NCBI RefSeq assembly: GCF_021742065.1
Contig: NZ_JAKKIE010000040.1
Location: 1 to 38,809, forward strand
DNA from: Rhizorhapis sp. SPR117
GTDB lineage: Bacteria; Pseudomonadota; Alphaproteobacteria; Sphingomonadales; Sphingomonadaceae
Reading direction: 5' to 3'
DNA: 38,809 nt
The notes beneath the pieces were generated by a model that searched no databases, was not told where the DNA came from, and was given only the letters and a program-made list of their open reading frames with translations. Below, in pieces: positions 1-7,118 of the stretch. Made by a program: the position numbers and the translations under genes. The stretch's first letter is position 1. The number at the start of each line of letters is the position of its first letter.

Positions 1-1
1 C

Positions 2-76
2 GCCGACGAGATCCTCGCCGCCGTCAAACGCTTCTGCCAGAAAACAATGAAGCGAACTTCGGATTCAGGTGACTAG
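2..76 (+). mobile_element. 3' end of a possible IS630-type transposase (partial)
   Basis: An open frame runs in from the left edge and stops with TAG at 74-76. Its last 24 residues include a hydrophobic/basic stretch (DEILAAVKRFCQKT) and end in SDSGD. This resembles the C-terminal tails I associate with IS630-type transposases, but the fragment is too short for a firm call. The frame is the same as that of the helicase fragment that follows, and the stop separates them. That fits an insertion sequence having interrupted the helicase gene. No terminal inverted repeat can be confirmed because the other end is outside the window. Confidence 0.33.
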
Positions 77-88
77 GGTCACTTCTCG

Positions 89-718
89 ATGAAAATCCCG
101 GGTCAACTCTCAGCGGTAATCAACAGCTTCGCCATGCGCCTGGCCGACTACAAGGACGAGGAAGGCGGAGCCGCGCGCCTCTCCAGCGTTCGCGACGCCT
201 TTAACTCACCGTTCCGACCCTTCGCGCTGGCCACGACCTCCGTCGGACAGGAAGGCCTCGACTTTCACCCTTATTGCTATCGGCTCTATCACTGGAACTT
301 GCCCGGAAATCCCGTCGATCTCGAGCAGCGCGAGGGGCGTGTCCACCGCTTCAAGGGTCACGCCATCCGCCTCAATCTGGCGCATCGGCAGGTCGACGTG
401 GTGCGTGGGCGCGAGACAGATCACGATGATCCCTGGCAGATCATGTTCGACGCAGCTCGCGCCGAGACCGAGAATGACTCAGACCTCATTCCCTACTGGA
501 TTTACGAAGGTCCGGTGAAGGTCGAACGCCGCGTGCCCATGCTCCCGTTCAGCCGCGAGGTCCGACGACTCGAGTGGCTCAAGCGGAGCCTGACCGTCTA
601 TCGCCTCGCGTTCGGGCAACCGCGTCAGGAAGACCTGCTGGAGTATCTTCATAGCCTCATGGGAACCGCCATGGCGGCAGAAGATCTCGCCGACCTGCAA
701 ATCCGGCTCCAACCGTGA
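89..718 (+). CDS. SF2 helicase, C-terminal fragment (5'-truncated)
   Basis: The 209-residue product contains only the second RecA-like lobe of a superfamily 2 helicase. A motif V-like segment (ALATTSVGQEGLDFH, about residues 46-60) is followed by a motif VI-like segment (LEQREGRVHRFKGH, about 78-91) with the QxxGRxxR signature. Walker A and B motifs are absent, so the protein cannot hydrolyse ATP alone. The frame is open back to 77, just after the stop of the possible transposase tail; ATG 89 is merely the first Met. It converges on the HipA-like gene with an 11-bp gap. Such helicases occur in bacterial defence loci, but the family cannot be assigned from this remnant. It is probably a pseudogene. 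Confidence 0.7.
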   Translation: MKIPGQLSAVINSFAMRLADYKDEEGGAARLSSVRDAFNSPFRPFALATTSVGQEGLDFHPYCYRLYHWNLPGNPVDLEQREGRVHRFKGHAIRLNLAHRQVDVVRGRETDHDDPWQIMFDAARAETENDSDLIPYWIYEGPVKVERRVPMLPFSREVRRLEWLKRSLTVYRLAFGQPRQEDLLEYLHSLMGTAMAAEDLADLQIRLQP

Positions 719-729
719 CGTCGCGCCAC

Positions 730-2598
730 TCAGTCGCGTTCAGCGGCAAGTGCGGTGCAGCGCTCCCCGACCAAGGCGATCACCTTGTCCTGCGCTGTTT
801 TGGCGGCCTCAGCCTCGGCCGCGAAGGCAGGTAGCTGAAGCCCCTGCGCCCGGTCGGCCACACGCGCGGTCAGGTCCGCAATCGCAGTCTCGGCATCTCC
901 GGCGGATACGCCGATTGTCCGGGCCAGCGAGAGGAAGTCCCGGCGCGTCAGACGGTCATCCTTGCCGTTGAGCTTGAGTGCCATGCGATCGCCCCCCAAA
1001 CCCGGGAAGACGCGCGTGGAAACGGCATCGTAGAGCGGCGCGAACCGCACGCTCGTGAAGGCCTTGCCATCCGCCTCGACGACTTTGAGCACAGCGAGGT
1101 TTTTGAGGTGCATATCGCCATCGGCGATGAGCCAGGCGAACACGGCGCGGCGAAACAGGATATCGAGATCGCTGGCCGGATCCGTCGACAGCGGTCGCAG
1201 CCCGCGCGCCATCCGCTCGATCGTCCCGTCGTATTTGGCGGATGCGGGAAGGTCCAGAATGGAGCAAAAGTCCTCCATCACCAGACGCCGGTGATCCGCT
1301 GGTCCGTGACGAATATCGAACCGCTCGACAACCAGCGCGGGCGACATGCCATCGGGCATTTCCAGTAGCGCGGCATTGGGCACATCGAACCCGGCCGAGC
1401 GGCCAAGCTCCAGGCAAAGCCACTCGACGACCGGCAACGTCTCGAAGCCCGCCGTGCCGGCAGGCTTTAGGATATGGGTGAACGGCTGATCGATGGCCGG
1501 AACGAGAGCACCATCAGGCATCAAGCTCATCGGCGCCTTGATCTGGACGCCCGACAGGCGCGGCGTTTCCGCGCGCGCGAAAATGCGCGCCAGGTTCTGC
1601 TCGAAGGTCTCCTCGATCTCACCCCGCGCCGGACCGGCGTAGCGGCCCGTGAAGCGACCGGCGTCGATGTATCCAGCCAGTGTTGTCGTAAGAATGTCGG
1701 CAGGCAGCGCCGTCAGTTCCTCTCGACCCTCGACGATTACGATGTTCGACATATATCGCCGCCCGCGCCGAAGCGCCTCGCGTTCATCGCGTTCGTGGAG
1801 AACCTGCGCCAGCCAGCCCTCGGGCAGCAGCGATTCAATGAAGGCCGGCAGCTTGCCCGGCGTGGTCTCGCGAACGAGGGCCGGTCCCGCTCGACGCCCC
1901 GGCTTCCAGCGCCATTCGAATCCATCGTGGGTCAGCCGGCCGAGGGGTTCACCGTGCCAGGCGACGAGAAGATCGAGCGCCGCCTTGTTGACCGGCGCCC
2001 TGGCAACGCCCGGCTGTGCCAGCAGGAAGCGTTCGGCGCCTTCGCCTTCGCGATACCATTCGTTCTCACGCGCCAGCACCCAGACGGCGTCGGCCGCGGC
2101 TTGGGGCGTCCCATGTTCCTCCACCAGACGCGCTGCCATCTGCGCGCGCATGTCGGCGGTAACCGCGCTCGAATGTTCGCTGCGCAGGCGGAACGCTTCG
2201 AGAAAGCGTTGGCGCGGCGAAGACGCATCGACGCGCAACTCGCCCAGATCGTCGCCGATGACCGCAATCGCCGTTGACGGATGTTTCGGCGCTTCGTTCT
2301 GGATGATCTCGAGCGTCCGCATCCGCGTGCGCTGGTTACGGCGGCCGCTGATGAACAGCCGCCCGTCCGGCGTGGGCGCGAGCAGCGCCGCGCTCGCCGA
2401 CGACAGATAGGCATTGGGATAGAGATAGTGCGCAATCCGGACCGCATGGCCGAGGATCGTCGCCTCGATGTCCCCTTGGTCATCGACGTAAACCCCGCGC
2501 ACGAGCTGGATCAACTCACCGGCCTGCGCGCGCTGATGCGCGCGTTTGGCGTCAATTGTCTCACCGACCAAATGAAGAGCCATTGGATTATCTCGCAT
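730..2598 (-). CDS. HipA-family Ser/Thr kinase with fused antitoxin-like N-terminal domain
   Basis: The 622-residue protein is much longer than classical HipA (about 440). Residues 1-190 hold a segment resembling the winged-helix N terminus of AbiEi-type antitoxins (GELIQLVRGVYV at 27-38; YPNAYLSSASAALL at 60-73). From about 206 the HipA fold follows: HipA N-subdomain (206-310), a Gln-Lys loop (SGVQIK, 349-354), ATP-binding lysine K378 in HILKP, VERFD (424-428), catalytic loop D495-x-H-x-K-N500 and metal-binding D524 in PLYDA. All kinase residues therefore look intact. E. coli HipA phosphorylates glutamyl-tRNA synthetase; the substrate here is unknown. No HipB-like gene adjoins. ATG 2598 lies inside a palindrome; ATG 2583 (Met6), after GAGA, is an equally good start. 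Both palindromes overlap the promoter, suggesting autoregulation. Confidence 0.85.
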   Translation of the reverse strand: MRDNPMALHLVGETIDAKRAHQRAQAGELIQLVRGVYVDDQGDIEATILGHAVRIAHYLYPNAYLSSASAALLAPTPDGRLFISGRRNQRTRMRTLEIIQNEAPKHPSTAIAVIGDDLGELRVDASSPRQRFLEAFRLRSEHSSAVTADMRAQMAARLVEEHGTPQAAADAVWVLARENEWYREGEGAERFLLAQPGVARAPVNKAALDLLVAWHGEPLGRLTHDGFEWRWKPGRRAGPALVRETTPGKLPAFIESLLPEGWLAQVLHERDEREALRRGRRYMSNIVIVEGREELTALPADILTTTLAGYIDAGRFTGRYAGPARGEIEETFEQNLARIFARAETPRLSGVQIKAPMSLMPDGALVPAIDQPFTHILKPAGTAGFETLPVVEWLCLELGRSAGFDVPNAALLEMPDGMSPALVVERFDIRHGPADHRRLVMEDFCSILDLPASAKYDGTIERMARGLRPLSTDPASDLDILFRRAVFAWLIADGDMHLKNLAVLKVVEADGKAFTSVRFAPLYDAVSTRVFPGLGGDRMALKLNGKDDRLTRRDFLSLARTIGVSAGDAETAIADLTARVADRAQGLQLPAFAAEAEAAKTAQDKVIALVGERCTALAAERD

Positions 2599-2617
2599 CT
2601 CAGATGCGCGTTAATCC
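2585..2617. promoter_or_regulatory. Operator-like palindrome O1 over the hipA-like start
   Basis: This is a 33-bp inverted repeat centred on C2601 with 14 of 16 arm positions paired. Its centre shares the 17-bp core CGCATCTCAGATGCGCG with O2. It covers the first ATG (2596-2598) and the candidate -10 box, so a bound protein would block transcription of the kinase gene. Confidence 0.6.
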
Positions 2618-2639
2618 CACCATCTGGCTCTGCGCGCAA
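2611..2639 (-). promoter_or_regulatory. Candidate promoter of the hipA-like gene
   Basis: On the minus strand TTGCGC (2639-2634) is followed by a 17-bp spacer and GATTAA (2616-2611). The -35 abuts palindrome O2 and the -10 lies within O1. The -10 is a weak match. A transcript from here would begin near 2604, giving a very short leader to ATG 2598 or about 20 nt to ATG 2583. Confidence 0.4.
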
Positions 2640-2672
2640 GAATTATCGCGCATCTCAGATGCGCGATAATTC
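2640..2672. promoter_or_regulatory. Operator-like perfect 33-bp palindrome O2
   Basis: This is a perfect inverted repeat of two 16-bp arms around C2656. Its centre is 55 bp (about five helical turns) from that of O1 and shares the same 17-bp core. It sits immediately upstream of the candidate -35 box. The spacing and identity suggest two dimers of one repressor binding on the same DNA face. Confidence 0.65.
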
Positions 2673-2689
2673 CGCAGGGTGGAGCGATT

Positions 2690-2723
2690 GGAGCGCGCCG
2701 ACCCGGAATGATCGGCGCGCTCC
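2690..2723. other. Hairpin, 12-bp stem
   Basis: GGAGCGCGCCGA (2690-2701) pairs perfectly with 2712-2723 around a 10-nt loop. Neither strand has a T tract, so it is not a typical intrinsic terminator. It lies between the ParB-like operon end and the hipA-like promoter. The rest of 2673-2889 shows no convincing gene; in particular no HipB-like antitoxin. Confidence 0.4.
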
Positions 2724-2889
2724 AGAACAATCATGCCGCGAACGGCACGCAGCCAGCCCTATGGCGACTGGCCTAGCGGGCTCCGAGCGGGTTCGCCGCC
2801 ATCCCCGCCACCGCCCTTGATCCGCCCCTCGCGGCGGCTTCTCCGACGGTCCCGGCGCTTCTGGGTCCCGGTCCCCAAAACTTGCGTTG

Positions 2890-3780
2890 TCAGGGCGTCG
2901 TCGATTGATCGAGCGAGGTGGCCTGCACGATGGCGCGGAAATTCTCCAGAAACTCGGGGTGCCGCCCCGCCAGAAATCCCTCGATCTCGGGCTTCGCCAG
3001 CAGGCGCTCAATAAAGCCGGAGGCGACAACCAGGACCAGCATGTCGTCACCATAGGAGACTTCAAGCTCCTTATAGTCCTCACTCACCGACGCCATCTCC
3101 CGTTCGAGACGCCCCATCTGCTCAGCCGACAACCCCGTCGCCTTCTTGAGTTCGTCAGGCTTGTGCAGATCCGACGGCTTCGAGGTGGCCAGGAGCGCCT
3201 TGGCATAGCTGACCGTATAATTGTTCGCCGACACCATCAGTTCGGCCACCTCAAGCTGGCGGATCGGCTTCATCTTGCGCAGCTTCTGGAAGGCGTGGTG
3301 CCCTACCGGCTTGTCCTTCAGCAGCTCGGCGACGTCCCCGCTGATCCCTGCGAGGAGATGGCGGCGCTGGCGGATCACCTTCACATCAACATTGAGCGCG
3401 CGTGCCAGCTTCTCCTCCGACACCCCACGATCGAGCGCGCGCACGATCATGTAGTGTTCCTGGATCGTCGCCAGCCGGTTGACCCGCTTGTTGTAGGTGA
3501 AGGACTCGTCGTCGTCGGCGACAACGCAAGGGGCCTCGGTTGCACCAAGAAACCGCAGGGCATCCAGCCGCATGTGTCCGTCGAGGAGAAGGTAGCTGCC
3601 GCCTTTCTGGCGCGCGATCGACAGCGGCTCGATCAGGCCGACTTCCGCAACAGATGCCGCGATCCGGCGATATTTGACGGACTCACGCACCCCTGCCGGC
3701 AGCGCCTTGGTAGCCAAGAGCTCACCGATCGGGAGAGCTAGGATCTTGCGCTCGAAGGCGATTTTGACCGTATCGGACAT
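2890..3780 (-). CDS. RepB-type ParB-like partition protein
   Basis: A 296-residue protein with a ParB/sulfiredoxin-like N domain: DGHMRLDAL at 67-75 corresponds to the ParB nucleotide-binding box. A helix-turn-helix lies at about 118-142 (GVSEEKLARALNVDVKVIRQRR). The long C-terminal half resembles the plasmid RepB partition domain. Its first codon follows the preceding ParB-like gene by one base, so the two are almost certainly cotranscribed. It is the last gene of the recombinase operon. No ParA ATPase or replication gene is nearby, so a plasmid partition role is not supported here. A role in organising DNA for the recombinase is inference. Confidence 0.8.
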   Translation of the reverse strand: MSDTVKIAFERKILALPIGELLATKALPAGVRESVKYRRIAASVAEVGLIEPLSIARQKGGSYLLLDGHMRLDALRFLGATEAPCVVADDDESFTYNKRVNRLATIQEHYMIVRALDRGVSEEKLARALNVDVKVIRQRRHLLAGISGDVAELLKDKPVGHHAFQKLRKMKPIRQLEVAELMVSANNYTVSYAKALLATSKPSDLHKPDELKKATGLSAEQMGRLEREMASVSEDYKELEVSYGDDMLVLVVASGFIERLLAKPEIEGFLAGRHPEFLENFRAIVQATSLDQSTTP

Positions 3781-3781
3781 C

Positions 3782-4666
3782 TTATGCCTTCGTCGGTCCG
3801 ATCCGCTCAGCCAGTGCGCGCGGTAAGGTGCTCAGCCCCTCCGCCCGCAGCAGCGTCACGAAATGATCGTCGGCCAGCAAGCGCCGCATGGCGTTGGCGA
3901 CAAACAGCAACCGGCTGCGCGCCAAGGAGGCGCGCTTGATCAGCAGCTTCTGCCGCTCCGTTTCGCGTTGATAGGCGCGGATCAAGCTCTCCGATGTGAC
4001 CGGCTTTTGGGTGCGACCAACCCGCGATCCGCGTTTGTGGAGCTGCTTGCCGCTGGTATTGCGCTGTTCGATGATCTGCCGGATCGCAAGCACCTGATTG
4101 CCCGGGATCGACTTTTCCTCATAGGCCTGCGCCAACGCCTGCTGAACCTCGCCTTCCTTGGCGCGGGCGATCTCCATGGCGATCGAATGCGGGATGACGC
4201 CGCGCTCGACCGCAGCGATCAGCTTCTCCTCGCCATTGTCGAGCAACAGGCAGATCGCACTGACATACTCGACCGAGAAATCGACTTTGGCGGCGATCTC
4301 CGGGTGCGAATAGCCCCGGGCGCTCAGCGCGCCGATGGCGTGAACCAGTTCCAATGGGCTGTGCTGGCGCCGCGCAAGGTTCTCGACCAGGCTCATGACG
4401 TAACAATCTTCCTCGGCCGCATCGATCACGATGGCCGGGATCTCGGTCTGGCCGAGCGCGATGAAGGCCTCGAGGCGACCCTGGCCGCAAACCAGGTCAA
4501 AACGCGACTTTCCGGGCCGCTGGCTGACCGTGATCGGCTTCTTCAGCCCGAGATGGGCAATGCTGTTCACCAGCTCCTGGAAGATTCGCTTGTTACGAAC
4601 TCGCGGGTTGAGGATGGTGATCAGATCGACCGGCACCGAGCAGATTTCGGGGGGCGGCGCGCTCAT
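3782..4666 (-). CDS. ParB-like DNA-binding protein
   Basis: A 294-residue ParB/Spo0J-type protein. The N domain shows NPRVRN (20-25), a box II-like CGQGRLEA (60-67) and a box III-like VENLARR (94-100). A helix-turn-helix follows at about 116-142. The canonical GERRxRA is changed to GQGRLEA, which keeps one arginine, so CTP hydrolysis cannot be assumed. ATG 4666 overlaps the recombinase stop as ATGA (4663-4666), which indicates translational coupling; an upstream in-frame extension is rejected as recombinase shadow. The C-terminal quarter is basic. It forms an operon with the recombinase and the RepB-type protein. Confidence 0.82.
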   Translation of the reverse strand: MSAPPPEICSVPVDLITILNPRVRNKRIFQELVNSIAHLGLKKPITVSQRPGKSRFDLVCGQGRLEAFIALGQTEIPAIVIDAAEEDCYVMSLVENLARRQHSPLELVHAIGALSARGYSHPEIAAKVDFSVEYVSAICLLLDNGEEKLIAAVERGVIPHSIAMEIARAKEGEVQQALAQAYEEKSIPGNQVLAIRQIIEQRNTSGKQLHKRGSRVGRTQKPVTSESLIRAYQRETERQKLLIKRASLARSRLLFVANAMRRLLADDHFVTLLRAEGLSTLPRALAERIGPTKA

Positions 4667-6234
4667 GCGGCAACCTTCAGCGGCACGCGGCGCGTCAGAT
4701 CGAAAAACGCCTCCAGCGTATCGAAGCGGTAGGCATCGAGCAGGATGCCGTTCTCCGGCGCCAGCCGCAGGTTCGGCGTGACGCCGACGTCGAGCCACGG
4801 CAGCAGGTAGTAATCGTGGATGGCGGCATTATCCTCCTGCATCCGCGCCACGATCGTGATGCTGGGCCTCAGCCCGCTGTCGAAGCGCACCTTCCAGCGT
4901 AGTCCGCCGGCGGGGCTGATGTGGCAGCGAGAGATCACCAGCGAAGCCGTGAACTCGTCGTTGATATGCAGGAGGTCGGTGATGGGGTCGCGGCGCACCG
5001 TGCCGCCTGCCGCGCCAATGTCGGCAATGACCTGCGCCACTACATCAGGATGCAGTGTCCGCAGCGTTCGATTGGTCTCGATATAGCGATAGTCCCGCGA
5101 CGGGGCGTAGCCGACAAGCTGATAGGCGCGCACTAGGCTTCCGAAACGGTGTCGGAACGTCGAGCTGGATGGCATGTCCTCGACCTCGTCGATCACGAGG
5201 CCCGACAGCCAACCCTTCTCGACGAGCAAGGCGGACAGCCGACCAAGAAGTTCCTCGTCGGTGAAGCGACGACTACGCTCTTGGATAATCCGCTGGGCCG
5301 CATCGAAGAAGTCGCGCTCTACGATCGCCTCGAAAGCCCCGTCGCCCCGGACCCACATGTCGGGCGTGTTCACCACCCGCTTGGCCTTCAGCTTGAACGA
5401 CGCCCGATTGTAGACGTTGTTGCCGATGTATTTTTCATTGGTCAGCACCTGGTGGACGGTTCCGCGCGTCCATGGACGACCAAGATCGGTGAGGATGCCC
5501 TCATCATTGAGGGCTGCGGCGATTTCCGTTTCGGTGCGGCGCTGGACGACGAACATCCGGTACAGACGCCGGACCACCTCGATCTCTTCAGGTGGCCCTG
5601 GTCTGAGCACGACCCGATCCGTTTGCAGGCTCTTCTGCTCTCCATGATTGAGGACCGCCTTAGGCTGGCGATGCTCATCCACAAGACAGCGGCGTAGGCC
5701 AAAGCCCGCAGCGCCGCCTTGGCGGAAACCGAGTCGGATCAGCCGACACTGGCCCGTGAAAACCTTCACCGACAGCTCACGGCTATATTCGCCTGCCATT
5801 GCGCGTTTCATGCTCTTGATGATCGTCGCGCTGAGGCTGCCATCATTCTCGAACTGTTCTGCGCAGTATTGAACGGCGATCCCCGCTTCCCGGCAGATGA
5901 ACTCGTAATAGGCGCTCTCATCAGCGTCCTGGAACCGGCCCCAGCGGCTCACGTCATAGACCAGGATCGCCTTGAAATCGGTCTGCCCGCCTCGCACGTC
6001 GGCGATGAGCTGCTGAAGCGACAGCCGACCATCCAGCCGAAGGCCGCTTTTGCCCGAGTCCTCGTAGGTCTTCACGATCTCGAAGCCACGACGGGCGGCG
6101 TATTGAGCGATGATCTCGGCCTGGTTCTCTGTCGAATATTTCTGATGTTCTGTCGACATACGGACATACTGCGCAGCGCGCACAGGAGGCAGCGACGATG
6201 CTTCAGTAGTAACCGACTCCGATACTTTCATCAC
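4663..6234 (-). CDS. Large serine recombinase family protein
   Basis: 523 residues. The resolvase catalytic domain (about 19-160) has nucleophile Ser27 in YVRMSTEHQ, Arg25, and the SRWGR motif (96-100). The recombinase domain follows (about 170-315, including GRPWTRGTVHQVLTNEKYIGN). The usual zinc ribbon cysteines are missing. Residues 324-376 instead resemble a homing-endonuclease-associated DNA-binding repeat (EELLGRLSALL, then SSSTFRHRFGS). The last 140 residues are unassigned. Start is GTG 6234 or, one codon later, ATG 6231. It is first in a coupled operon with two ParB-like genes and divergent from the gene at 6308. It likely catalyses strand exchange of a mobile element, with unknown sites. 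Confidence 0.88.
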   Translation of the reverse strand: MMKVSESVTTEASSLPPVRAAQYVRMSTEHQKYSTENQAEIIAQYAARRGFEIVKTYEDSGKSGLRLDGRLSLQQLIADVRGGQTDFKAILVYDVSRWGRFQDADESAYYEFICREAGIAVQYCAEQFENDGSLSATIIKSMKRAMAGEYSRELSVKVFTGQCRLIRLGFRQGGAAGFGLRRCLVDEHRQPKAVLNHGEQKSLQTDRVVLRPGPPEEIEVVRRLYRMFVVQRRTETEIAAALNDEGILTDLGRPWTRGTVHQVLTNEKYIGNNVYNRASFKLKAKRVVNTPDMWVRGDGAFEAIVERDFFDAAQRIIQERSRRFTDEELLGRLSALLVEKGWLSGLVIDEVEDMPSSSTFRHRFGSLVRAYQLVGYAPSRDYRYIETNRTLRTLHPDVVAQVIADIGAAGGTVRRDPITDLLHINDEFTASLVISRCHISPAGGLRWKVRFDSGLRPSITIVARMQEDNAAIHDYYLLPWLDVGVTPNLRLAPENGILLDAYRFDTLEAFFDLTRRVPLKVAA

Positions 6235-6307
6235 ACCGGCTGCTTTCGTTTAGGCTCCGAGCGGACAGGTTCGACTTCCCATCATTTTTTACAGGGAGTC
6301 AGGACGA

Positions 6308-6688
6308 ATGTCGTTCTCCGAAAAAGACCGAAAAGTTCAGTCGAAAACCGGAAATTCTTTTCCGTCGCCACAGGCCACCGAACCGCTCGCCACCGCGATC
6401 GCCGCGGCGTTGAAAGCGGAGTTCGGCAACACCCCCTCGGCCCACAAGACCGTCGCGCAGCTCACGCGCTCAAATGAGCGCGCGGTTCGGAACTGGTTCG
6501 AGGGCAAGAACAGTCCGAGCGGCGAGAACCTTGTGATTCTGATGCGCCACTCCGACCTCGTGCTGCGCACTATGCTCGGCTTGGCAGATCGGCAGGACTT
6601 GGTCGTAGCCATCGGTCTGGCCAGTCTGCGAAGACAGCTTGTCGACGCCGTCGCGGCGATCGACGGGCTGCCCCTCGCGCCTGAGTAA
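6308..6688 (+). CDS. Small HTH-like protein of unknown function
   Basis: I do not recognise this 126-residue protein. A disordered, polar N terminus (1-25) precedes a helical region. TVAQLTRSNERAVRNWFEGKNSPSGENLVIL (about 48-78) looks like an XRE-type helix-turn-helix, in which the recognition helix is followed by a W-x-x-G-x-x-x-P turn. GGGAG at 6295-6299 and AGGA at 6301-6304 lie before the ATG. It is divergent from the recombinase with only 73 bp between starts, so it may regulate both promoters. That role is inference. Confidence 0.68.
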   Translation: MSFSEKDRKVQSKTGNSFPSPQATEPLATAIAAALKAEFGNTPSAHKTVAQLTRSNERAVRNWFEGKNSPSGENLVILMRHSDLVLRTMLGLADRQDLVVAIGLASLRRQLVDAVAAIDGLPLAPE

Positions 6689-6827
6689 GGGCTACGCGAC
6701 GATAAAAGCGACCCGCCGATTTGTACGCCAGAGCCGCCGGGAGCCCTACGCCGGCGTGTTCCCTCTTTTCATATTGGGTCTATCGGCTCCAATCGGTGTC
6801 AGACGCCAATCTTGTTGGAGTAGAGTT

Positions 6828-7118
6828 ATGTCGACGAAATCTGAGGCCCTCAAAAAGCGGATGATCCGCCGCCATGAGCTTCGGCAGATCGTACCGCTGG
6901 CCGACACCACCATCTATGAGATGGAACAGCGCGGGGAATTCCCTCGTCGCTTCGCGCTCACTCCGCGCTGTGTGGTGTGGGATCTAGCCGAGGTCGAAGC
7001 GTGGCTGACCGAACGCCTGGCGACAGCCAGGCGATCGCCAATCGACCGGGCGCCGCATCCCGACGTCCGCAAGCGGAAGGCGCGTCCCGTCAAAGCGCCG
7101 GATCAGGCGCGAGCATAG
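6828..7118 (+). CDS. AlpA-family regulator
   Basis: A 96-residue protein with the AlpA/MerR-like winged-helix pattern: RHELRQIVPLADTTIYEMEQRGEFPRR is followed by VWDLAEVEAWL. Such proteins bind DNA upstream of integrase genes and act as activators or excision factors in P4-like islands. ATG 6828 is preceded by GGAG (6817-6820) at 7 nt; a longer in-frame ORF from 6639 overlaps the previous gene and lacks family similarity. The tail is basic and low-complexity. Its last 29 bp overlap, on the opposite strand, the 3' end of the integrase gene. Confidence 0.82.
   Translation: MSTKSEALKKRMIRRHELRQIVPLADTTIYEMEQRGEFPRRFALTPRCVVWDLAEVEAWLTERLATARRSPIDRAPHPDVRKRKARPVKAPDQARA

Noticed and set aside
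1474..2277. Open frames antisense to the HipA-like gene, including 1474-2277 and 2281-2820
   Set aside because: Low-complexity Arg-rich translations mirroring the kinase gene; they offer no HipB-like antitoxin.
2690..2723. 12-bp hairpin as terminator of the ParB operon
   Set aside because: No T tract on either strand; listed only as a hairpin.
2655..3083. Possible small antitoxin gene upstream of the HipA-like gene
   Set aside because: The frame overlaps the RepB-type gene and its translation has no helix-turn-helix pattern; it is a shadow.
4667..4798. N-terminal extension of the ParB-like gene from 4798
   Set aside because: The 44 codons lie within the recombinase gene and read as Arg/Ala-rich shadow; ATG 4666 with ATGA overlap is better.
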